The notes beneath the pieces are model-generated. The model saw nothing but the letters and a program-made list of their open reading frames with translations, did not search any database and was not told where the DNA came from. A DNA stretch of 64,000 nucleotides from Vitis vinifera (lineage: Eukaryota; Streptophyta; Magnoliopsida; Vitales; Vitaceae). Made by a program: the position numbers and the translations under genes. Below, piece after piece: positions 51,967 through 62,198 of this stretch; position 1 is the stretch's first letter, and each line of letters opens with the position of its first letter. Location of the stretch: assembly GCF_030704535.1 (NCBI RefSeq), contig NC_081822.1, positions 8,288,501 through 8,352,500 on the forward strand, written 5' to 3'.

Positions 51967-54900
51967 GGCAAATAAATGGAAAATTAGACGACAATAATAC
52001 CAATTACGGAAATAATTAAATCGAAATTAAGAATACAGAATAATAAAGGGGCAGGCTGAGAGTGAGAAGAATCCAACAGAGACGCATGTGGATGAGGTAT
52101 GATTGGGGGAAGGAAAAGCTCCCCAGACGTCCAGACCAACCCACAGAAATAGGAAAGTGAGTGTGGGAATCGTTTGGGTAAATCCGTCATTGTCAGCCCA
52201 AGTTTCCTTGATCGTTGGGTTAATCTCCCCCTTTTACTCCCACATGCCTCTCACCCTACTGTCTTTTTTTCCTTCTATTACCCAATCCAGTTTGGCCACG
52301 TCGTTGCGATGCAATTCCTGCTCTGGCGGTTTGACACACTGCAACTGTCCTTTATTTTGGAGGGCGGGTCCCGCGGAAAAATGAAATTATCGATTTATTG
52401 AATAATGAATTTGCCAATAGTTCCGTTTAAATTTCTGTTTTTTTGTGAATTGTGATTGGTATTTGGACCTAATTGATAAGATATCCGCATGCCACCAAAA
52501 TTTACCCAATCTTAGACACCATGGAGCTCATCTCGTTGAGCCGGAGAAATGGGAATGGTCCATAGCTCACAACTGATGATTTTTTTAATTTTATTTTATT
52601 TTTTAATGAAATTTAATAACGACTTCGTTAAAAAGAAAAAAAAAAAAAAAAAACAGAAAATGGGATATTAATTGTCCTGATGGCTGGCGTTAGATTTTTT
52701 AGGTAGCAGCATAGCATTACTATTTAATATTTTTTAACAGCTCTGATAATAATGGGACGAAAAGTAATCCTGTCAGCAACATATTCAAAACACAATGCTA
52801 AATTTGGATATTAGCTTGGCCTATAAGGAGTAATATAAATTTTTCTTTAAAAACTCAAATAGTCTTTTATATCAATAATTAAAAAAAAAAATCTAAAATC
52901 ACGTGCATTTTAAATTTTTCAAAAAGCCAAGGCATACAGAAAAGGATACCTTTATACACATTACTTTATTTGCTCTATCAATATTCATGTACATTTACTT
53001 AGCTAACCTTTTTACATTAATTTGATATGGACAGTAAACTATAATGGGTATAATTAGCATTTAAATACATGATAATTATATTTTATGTGTAGGTATTATG
53101 TTAATTAATATCCCATAAGGATCCATTTATGATGATACTACTCCATGATAGGCGATCAAAGTGAAGGGGGGGCAGTGTAAAAAGAATCAAAACTGACTTT
53201 TCAGAAAGTTTCGATACCGTGAGGCTACCATGAGGCCCTGTCCCCACACGACGCCCACTTGCCATACTCACACTCGTTGGACGTCTATGTCACAATGAGA
53301 GGGGCGACCACAATACAGGGGCGGGCAAATACAAAGAACTTAATTGCTAACCCATCGGTCTCGTTTGAGGTGAGACTTGTTATCACGTTTCATCTCTCAA
53401 TTCCTTGCATATAATTTAATAAAACGCTTAATTTTAAAAAAATGAAAAATGAAAAATGAAAAATGAAAATAATATCATTAAGAATATGTACGATAATATT
53501 TATTCATTTTTAGTGAAAATTTTTTCTTTAAAAATATTTTTTGGATATTCATTTATTAAATATTTATCTAAGAAATATTATAGATAATTTTATAAATTTG
53601 TAAATGTTTTTTTTTAAAGATTTTATCTAATATTTGATTTTTGGTTTAATATATTTTATCTTATTTATTGCCTGTTTTTAAAATTAGATCCTCAAATTAA
53701 AAATTAAACAAATTACTTTCTAAATTTTTTAAAAATCAATATTATAATATCATGCTATATTTATTGAATGGTGTTAATTTAATTTAACGAACGAAAATAT
53801 CATATATTTTACATAACTTATTAAATAATAAAGTTAAATTTACTATCAAATTAATATTATCTAAAAAAAATATAGGATACATAGACCAGTATAAAGTGTA
53901 TTAAATTCGAATTTTAAAAAAATGGAAATACTTTAGCAACAAAATTTTGATATTATGTGTTAAAAATATTTTTATATTTGAAAACAGATCAATGTTTTAG
54001 AAAATTGAAAATGACTTGAAAACCACATGTGCGTTGGGATGGAAGTCTTGGGCTACCCACTTGAGCCGTGGGTGATTGAAGTACAACAAATTTGATTGAG
54101 GGTGAGAAAAAACAATTCTTAATGAAGGAGTCAGAGCATTGAAATATGAGACATGGTGGGCCAAAGGTTGGGTTCCCAATGAGCCTCTAGTGTATTATTA
54201 ATGGAGAAGAGGACAAAATGATGATGGCTTCCTATCACGAAAACAACATTTGATTAAACAAGGATCATACAATTCTTATCACTTTCGTATATTTTATATA
54301 AGAATTATACTGCTCTCTCGTCTCTCCCTCCCAGCTTTCCCATCTTCCCAAAACACTTCAAGTAGATACTTCTCATCCATATTAAAAGGTAGGCCACATG
54401 GACACGATTCCGTCTGATATAAGGTCCGGAAAGCCTGATCGCCTACTTTGACAATTTCAGTCCCCCTCATTTCCCATACCAACAGCGACTCTAACGTTTA
54501 CTGTGAAATTCAATCGCCTATCTCGACAATGTCAGTCCCTCTCATTTCCCATGCCACCAACTGCAACTCTAACGTTTACTGAGGAATTCAATAGCTTCAC
54601 TCTTACTCTTTTTTTATTTGTGGTGGTTAGGTGACGCTGATGTGAAATGAATTGATTAAAAATAAAAGCCATCATGAATGAAGTTGAATAAAAAAAAAAC
54701 GTTTTTTTTATTTGTTAAATGAGTCTTTTTGAATAAAAAAACGTTTTTTTGTTAATTTTAAAGAATAAAAAATTATTTTAAAAAAGTGTTATCAAACCCA
54801 CCTTAACTTTTGAATGCTAGAAAAAAATATTCAATGAACTATTTGAAAACAATTTTTAAAAAGACAATTTTTGATAATAAGTTTTTTCAAATGATGTTTC

Positions 54901-56975
54901 TTTAATAAAATTCTATTTAACAGTTTAAATATATATATAAAGAAAATTTTCTTATATTTTTTAAAGCATTTATTATATTCTCAATTAAAATACTATAAAA
55001 AATATAAAAAAAATAGTAATCTATTTTTTATATAAATTCTTAAAAAATATTTTTTATTTAAAATTTATTAAAGGATTTCAAAAAATATTTTTAAAAACAG
55101 TTTACAAACTATGGGTTTATTTTTATAAAATTTTGTTAAAGAAAAGATGAATGAAAATATCACGTGAGAATGATAAATAAGATATTTGATAAAATTTTAA
55201 ATATAGTATAGCTAAGTCAGTTTAACCAAAATTTTAAGAAAATTTAATGAAATTAATTATAATAAAATCTCTTCATTATTTGTCAAAATCTTCCATTCTA
55301 AGCTAGCGAATTAGTTATTGGCTCCCTGCCCGAGGCAATAGAAGCTCTCGCTTCTATTGCGATCCATTCATTCCCTTTAATTAAAATAAAGTTACCCTAA
55401 ACATAGGGTTTTAATTTTTAAAATTTGAAGTTTCTGTCCGCAAATTCATGTAATAAAAATAAGATGAACAGAAGGTAGGGATTTTTAAAAAAATAAGGTA
55501 GCTTAAAAAAATAATTCCTAAATTATCGTAATGATAAAAATATTTCTAAATTTATTGTAGTTTTTGTAAAATAGAAAATAAAAATATTTATTTCCTTTTA
55601 AAATTGTTTATTTAAAAGAGGATTTATTTTTAAAAAACTATCATCTTTTTAAAATACGATTTTTAATTTTATTAAAAAAATAAATTTATAGACTAAAATT
55701 GTCTCTCAAGGAGAAATCGTCTCTTCAAAAAATGATTTCTCCATTAATTTTTTTTTTAAATTTATTTTTCTATTTCCTAAAAGTATTTTAATTAATAATA
55801 TATTTATATAATAATAAAATTATTATAAATATATGTATTATAAAATCAATTAATTTTATTTATTAAATTTAATATATTTATATATATACAATAATATTTA
55901 TAAAAATAAAAATTATGTTTAACATTTGATATTTAAAAATACTATTTTATATTAAATTAGATATTGATTTAAAAAATATTTTATTCTTTATCTTTAATCT
56001 TATCTTTAAATTAATTTAATTAATTATGACTAATAAAATTAATTTATTTTTATATTATTTTTTTATTTATAAGATAATATTATCTATCTATTAATTTTTG
56101 TTTATTTCATTTTGGGATTAAAAAAAATCTATCACCAATTTTATGTGAAAAATGAGTTTATAAAAAACAAATTTATTATTAATTTATTAAATAATTACTT
56201 AATAAATAATTTTGTTTTATTTTAATTTTAAAATTAATTTTATTATATAAGTTTTAAAATTAAAAATATTAATCTTTAATATTTTTATTCTTTTAATATT
56301 GTTAGGAAGATTTCTCCTTATTTTTTTAATTTTTCTTTAAGAAATCGTCATACCATTTCTCTCTCTTTTTTTTTTTTTTTTGTTTTAAGTCCTCTTTTTG
56401 TTTTTGTTTTTTCCTTTTAAAAAAATTGCTTCTTTAGAAGATGATTTTAGTTTATAAATTTATTTAAAAAAAATAGAAAAGATGATTTTTATATTATAAT
56501 ATTTTTTATAAAAAAAATAAAGATTTTTATTTTTATTTTTCTTTTTCTTTTTTGATAAAAATTATGTTGATTTAAAATTATTTGTTCCACTAAAAATTAC
56601 TTTTTAAAATTATCGTACTATCATAAAAAATCCGTGTGTGCAGGTGACGTTGGCAGTGGCACTGGTTTGATGTTTCAGAATTAGACACGTGAGAAAACCC
56701 AGATTGAATCTCCTAAAAAAAGAGGGAATCCGGGTGACGTCCCCACGTGAAGAGCGGCCATGCGTGGGAGATCGGGCCCCAGAGAGGCGATTAACCGTAA
56801 CTGGACATTGGAAACGGCTGCTGATGGGCAGCCCCAGGCCCTTAGTCATCGTTCTTATTAAATTTGAAGACAGAGCAGTGTTGTAACCTCGCGTATCCAG
56901 TGGTCCACGTTGCTGCTAGATGGATGGGCACGTGAATCTCAACACACAAGGGGTTCTTGATTCAGCGGTTGCACC
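51967..56975. other. Long AT-rich spacer with a tandem duplication
   Basis: Upstream region of the protease gene, then increasingly AT-rich DNA (55400-56600 is extreme). It holds an AAAATGA-type minisatellite at about 53440-53470 and a 75-bp tandem duplication at 54440-54591. Short GC-richer ORFs at 54294-54482 and 56610-56886 match no family I recognise. Confidence 0.55.
54440..54591. repeat. 75-77 bp tandem duplication
   Basis: Two adjacent units (54440-54514 and 54515-54591) share CGCCTA, GACAAT, TCAGTCCC, CTCATTTCCCAT and the block CTCTAACGTTTACTG, with about a dozen differences. Confidence 0.85.
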
Positions 56976-57686
56976 TGCAAAAGGACATCCGGACAGGGTG
57001 TCCGGACACACCCTCCGATGGTTTTGTTAGCCATGGTCAGAGAAAGATATATAAATCAGTTGGCCTTTTACTAGGTATCAAGAGGTTACCAGGGGATCAT
57101 CCTCTCCTTCTTCGTGTGAAGGCATATATATATAGCTTCAGGGGTACTGCTCCTTTCATTAATGGTGAGGAGATATTTTATGTTGTGATGATGATAATAG
57201 GTGTCAGTAGGAGCACTATTATCCTACGAATGGCTGTCAGAGACCATGGTAGGTGATGCGGCTGTCAGAGATCGTGGAAAGTGATTATGTAGAATGATCG
57301 TGGGAAGTGACTTGCTGTCACTTCCTCTTGTCTTCTCATTCTGCCGGTGATGGGATGTGGGCCATGGTCGCTTGTTGTGATTGCGTGTAAGACTCGCTTT
57401 ACTTTAATTGATCATCCAGACGATTTATATCCGGATGGCTCATGCTGATTATCCGGATGTGTTGTAGAGACCATCCGGATGTCTACGTTCTGCCAGCGTC
57501 GTTTGCTCTTCCTTGGATAGGAGAAGCTGAAGCGTCGTTTGCCTTTCCTTGAGGTGGTCCGGATAGGATAACTGCACCATGCATATCTTTGGGGGAATCC
57601 GAATGATGATGGTCCGGCTGATAATATGTGCCACGCGTCACCATGAGCCGCGTGCCACGTGTTTCCTAAGAGGAGGGGTCCCTACA
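56976..57686 (-). repeat. 3' LTR of the Tat element
   Basis: On the minus strand it starts TGTAGGGACCCCTCC right after the polypurine tract and ends near TCCTTTTGCA (56976; 56970 is an alternative). A TATATATA tract at about 57124-57134 is a plausible promoter for the element. Many CCGGA/TCCGG motifs recur. The outer end needs the 5' LTR for confirmation. Confidence 0.7.
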
Positions 57687-57703
57687 TTGCCCCCATTTTT
57701 AAC
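57687..57703 (-). other. Polypurine tract
   Basis: The minus strand reads AAAAATGGGGGCAA immediately before the LTR start TGTAGG, the usual plus-strand DNA priming site of LTR retrotransposons. Confidence 0.75.
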
Positions 57704-57917
57704 TTGCCTATTTTGCCCGAAAAAATGGGCGGGTTAAAAATAACTGGCTTTTGAAAATTGAAGAGGTCCCTTCGTTTGACTGGGCCACGTGGCGAGTGGG
57801 GGTGCGGAAGCCAAAAAAGGTATTTATGACGAGCCGCCGACCCTGTGTATCCCCAGGCAATATGTCGTTTCAATGATAACATGGCTGTTGGTTTGGCTTT
57901 CCGAGGGGCTGTCCTGC

Positions 57918-57925
57918 TATAAATA
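57918..57925 (+). promoter_or_regulatory. TATA box for the antisense ORF
   Basis: TATAAATA on the plus strand in the context CTGCTATAAATAGGGC. It lies outside the LTR and about 470 bases upstream of the antisense ORF ATG (58397), in the opposite direction to pol transcription. The leader in between is T/G-rich and could hold an intron. Confidence 0.55.
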
Positions 57926-58396
57926 GGGCACTGTACCTCTTTTTTGCATTTTTTCTACTGCATTCTTTTGAGAGCCTTTCTTCTTTATTGGTTTTTTTTG
58001 CGCCCTTTGCTTCTCTAAGAAAAACTTCGAAAGCTCTTTTGTACCGGTGTTTTTGTATCGCGATTTCGTTTGTTTGCTGTTGGTGATTTTGTACCAAGAT
58101 AGTAACCGTTCTTCCTCTTCAGATCTTTATTTGGTACGTACCTCTTTGCTACTGTCAATCGTTTGGTTGCGTTTGCTGGTTCTTTGAACTTGGTTTCTGG
58201 CTTGCGTGAGCATTATTGTGGACAAGTCGCTTGTAATTGTTGTTGAATGTTGGTATTTTGTTGGTGCTCGGGGGGGGGGTTTTTGAGGGGTTTTTCTGAC
58301 TGCTTTGGATTAGGGTTTGTGTATTTTCTGACTGTTTGGTTTGAACCGTTTGGGTTGCTTTTGCATGTAGATTTTGGTTTGGCTTTGTGGTAAGAA

Positions 58397-60825
58397 ATGG
58401 CTCAAAAAAAGACTGTTTCGTTTGTCCGGGTCAGCGAGGCTGGCGAAAAGGCGATAGACAAATTAAATGCGAAGGAGTTCCGGGAGCGATTCTGCATCCC
58501 CCATGACGTATTGATAGACTTGGTGAACGAGGAGGCGGCTATGCCTACTGAGAAAGGTGGAGAAAACGTTATCCTCTTCACAAAAGAACAATTCAACGCG
58601 GGGCTCCGGTTCCCTCTGCCGGCGTTGTTCAAGGAATTCCTCCACTTCTCTCAGATTCCACCCATCTTCATTCATCCCAACCTTGTCCGGGTGCTGATGG
58701 GATGCAGCATCATCAACATGCTGTACAGCCTCGACCTGACGCTACTGGAAGTGTTCTTTGTCTATTCCCTGAAGAAAGCAAAGACTGATATCTTCAGTGT
58801 GTCCGCTCACCTGCCCTCCCTTCAAATGGTGACAGAGCTGCCAGATTCGACAAAGGGAGGGGCGAAGGGGCTGGTGGCGGTCCGGGGTGGATGGGCGGGG
58901 CTATCGCAGCATCCGTCGAGGCCTTTTTCTCCAAATTATACCTTAAAAATTCCGGGTAATCTTGCTTTGCGATTTTTTTTTTTTTTTTTTGTCCGGATTT
59001 TGCTTTGCTGATTTTTTCTGATTTTTCCGGACGGAATTCTCACCTTTTGTTGCTGTCAATGCAGGTCTGGAATTGAGGGGTCACCTTGTGGATTGGGTGG
59101 AAAAGGCGTCCTTCGCCTGCGTCTGCAAATTATTCGAGATAGATCCCAAGGAGAGGGCCTATAAAACATTGCTTTCCACACGGAATTTGATAGCGGTCGT
59201 CCGGGAGCCCCAGGAATATGTTATCAATATTCTTCCTAGGAAACTGGCAAAGGATGAGATAGTGCCTGGGGAGCATTATACTGTGAAGGAGCTCCCCCTC
59301 TATCAGGAAGCTAAAGAGGCTGACGCTGAAAGGCGGCGAAAGCTCCTGGAGGATAGAGATCAGAAAAAAACTGAAGGCACTATCCGGAAGGCTCCCGGAC
59401 AGAAGGGGGGTCCGGACCCTCCTTCAAAGAAAATTCCAGGAAAGAGGGGGAAGCTAGTGAAGAAGCATGGGAAGGATGTGAAGGAACCCACTCCTCCCAA
59501 GGAGTTTCCTCCTCCACAAACTACTTATGAGGGGGAAGTAATGATAGAGGAGCCAGTAAATGCTGCTCCGCACTCTATCTCAAGCGGCCCCGGACGCATG
59601 TCGGGGTTGAATCACTCAGGCCCTTCCTTAGTCGCGGCTGCGCGTCTGGCTAATTTGGCTGAGGAAGCTGCATCTATCAACCATCCGGGCAACCTTAATC
59701 CGGATGCTGATGCAGCTGAAACGGCCCCGTTGGAGGAAGCGGGGGCAGAAAGCCAAAGTCAGCCTTCCGACGACCCGGATCGCTTGGCCATAGTCCTGGT
59801 GAAAGGGCCTCCTCTCAAGAAGCCGCGTTTGACGCGCGATCTACAGTCCGGACTCTTTGAGCGGCAGCAAGAAATTGAAGTTAGCTGCGCTTCTGCCCAT
59901 GACGCTCATCCGGATGGAGGCGAGGTGGAGATGGCAACTGAGACCTCAGCCGCCCCGGCAATAATTCCAGCTGAAGATGCATCCGGACATATGTGTCCGG
60001 ACGAAGATGTGGGGGTTCCGATTCTGGGACAAGAGTTACCCTCTGCTTCCTCACCTGAGGAGGAATCTGCTGACGATGCCGCTCCTGTTAGCCCTTTCAG
60101 CTACGCGGAGTTGGAAGTTAAGTTAAAGCAGATTACTCCTGACTGGAAAGCCATCAAGCCCTCTGCTAAGATGTTTGATATGATAGAAACGGTACACCGT
60201 TGTCTTGTGTTTTTGCTTTTTGATTTTTTGTTGCACTGATGTGTTTGTTGTAGTATGACTTATGTGTTTGCTTTTCTTGTTTGTGTGTCAGCTGGTGAGG
60301 GGCCTCCGCGGCATGGCTCAACAACACGATCTTTTTACTTAGCTGCTGCAGACTGCAGACTATATGAAGACCTTCTCCTCTCGGCGCCAAGAGATTGAAA
60401 ATCAACTGCGTCTGAGAATGGAGGAGGCTGAGGTCAGTCTATCCACCATGCGAGAGGAAAATGAAGCCCTCCGAGTGGAGTTGGCTGAGGCGAAGGGTCG
60501 AGAAGAATCAACTGCGGGCCGCCTTCATGAGGCGGAGGGTGAGGCAGCCCGGCTAAGGGATGAATTGAGTCAACTCCGGACAGAAGTTTTGAATGAAAAG
60601 AAACAGAAGGAAGACTTGCAGCTGCGTCTGGATGTGCAAAAAGAGGAACTTGAACGGGAGTTTGCTGTGGAAAGGGAGGAACTTGCAGCGGATTACCAGC
60701 AACAAGTGGATGATACGTTTATCTTTGGGTATCGCTGCTGCATGAAGAAGAACGGCATTAAGCGAGATACCCCTTCAATTCCTCCGGGTGAAGAAAAGAA
60801 GCTCCATGAGAAGCCCGCTCCCTGA
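58397..60825 (+). pseudogene. Tat antisense ORF, gypsy-type transposon protein (PF04195-like), 3 exons, one nonsense codon
   Basis: Encoded against pol. Exons: 58397-58955, 59065-60191 and 60292-60825, with GT-AG introns and matching phases (740 codons including the end). The N-terminal part (about residues 30-130, including AGLRFPLPALFKEF and HPNLVRVLMGC) resembles the plant putative gypsy-type transposon family PF04195, of unknown function. The middle is a long Pro/Ala/Glu/Lys-rich, probably disordered region with a basic patch (KKIPGKRGKLVKKHGK) that could be a nuclear signal. The C-terminal part is a long coiled coil (about residues 580-720) followed by FGYRCCMKKNGIK. An in-frame TAG at 60340-60342, early in exon 3, removes the coiled coil from this copy; the rest is open. 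It converges on pol, with 137 bases between the two stop codons. Confidence 0.8.
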
Positions 60826-60962
60826 TAGTTTATCTCTTTTTGCAATTTTTCTGCTGTAATTTTTCCTTCTGTATTTTTTGTGGTCCGGAGATCTCTTTTG
60901 TAATTACATTTATTCATATCAATAAAACATACTTCTTTCTCATTTGCACTTGTGTATACTTT

Positions 60963-62198
60963 TTACTGATAGTACTGCTTTAAATTGGATACATTCCATG
61001 GTCTGAGTAACGGAGTGCCATCTAGCTTTTGTAAATGATAGGCTCCATTTTCGTTTGCCTTAGACACTATGTAGGGTCCTTCCCAATTGGCTTGGAACTT
61101 TCCCGCGCCTACTTCAGCAGTATTTTCAAAAAATTTTCTAAGTACTAGTGTACCATTTTTGAAGTTTCTGGGCCTGACTTTTCGATTGTAATGCGCTGAT
61201 GCCCTTTGTTGATAATCTGCCATCTGGATGGACGCGCTTTCTTTGACTTCGTCTGCCCAGTCCAAATTTCTTCCTAGTTCCGTGTTGGCGTCTTTTTGCT
61301 TTGCTGCATCAGTCCGGATAGTAGGAAGACCTATTTCAGTGGGAATGACTGCATCCATTCCATATGTGAGGGCAAAAGGAGTATTTCCTGTTGGTCGTCC
61401 GGGTGTGGTTCGATAGGCCCACAGGACGCCGGGTAGCTTCTCCACCCACTTCCCTTTGGCTTGCTCTAGCCTTTTCTTTAAGGCATTGATTAGAGTTTTG
61501 TTTGTGGCTTCCGCCTGGCCATTGCTTTGAGGATAACGTGGCGTGGAGTATGAATTCCGGATATTCAATTCCGAACAGAAATTCCTGAATGCAATGCTGT
61601 CAAATTGTGGACCATTGTCAGCTATGATGATTTGGGGAATTCCAAAGCGGCAAACAATGTTCTTCCATACGAATTTGGTGACATCTTTATCTTTGATGCT
61701 TGCATATGCTTCAGCTTCTACCCATTTACTGAAGTAATCAGTGGCGACAAGGAGGAATTTCTTCTGGGCAGGTGCTGCTGGGAGGGGTCGCACTATGTCC
61801 ATGCCCCACTGCGCGAAAGGCCATGGGCCTGAGACCGATTTTAATGCGGCTGATGGCATGCGTGGAATGGGAGCGTATCTTTGACATTTATCACACTTTT
61901 GGACATATGCTGCCGCGTCTTTCTTCATTGTTGGCCAATAGTACCCTTGTGAATGAGTTCTATGTGCTAGGGATCGTCCTCCCGTATGATTTCCGCATAT
62001 TCCTTCATGTAATTTAGCTAGCACATACTGGGCCTCTGAATGCCCAAGACAGCGAAGATAAGGCCCTGTGAAAGATCGCTTGTACAGGTGCCCCCCGATC
62101 AGGGTGAAGCGGGCAGCCTGCACCCGGATTTTGTGCGCTTGTTTAAGATCTTTGGGTAAAGTGCCTGTCCGGAGATATTCTGCAATATCATGCGTCCA
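60963..62198 (-). pseudogene. Tat pol: integrase portion
   Basis: Continues pol in the same frame after the nonsense codon at 62199-62201. It has an HHCC zinc-binding module (two His around KLHEGICGNH, then CDKC), then the integrase core with its three acidic residues: Asp in WGMDIVRPL, Asp in IADNGPQFD, and Glu in NGQAEATNK. The Arg in DIVRPL replaces the usual Gly. A C-terminal region (NWEGPYIVSKANENGAYHL) ends at TAA 60963-60965. Integrase would insert the element's cDNA. Here it lies downstream of a stop, so it would not be made without readthrough. Confidence 0.9.
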
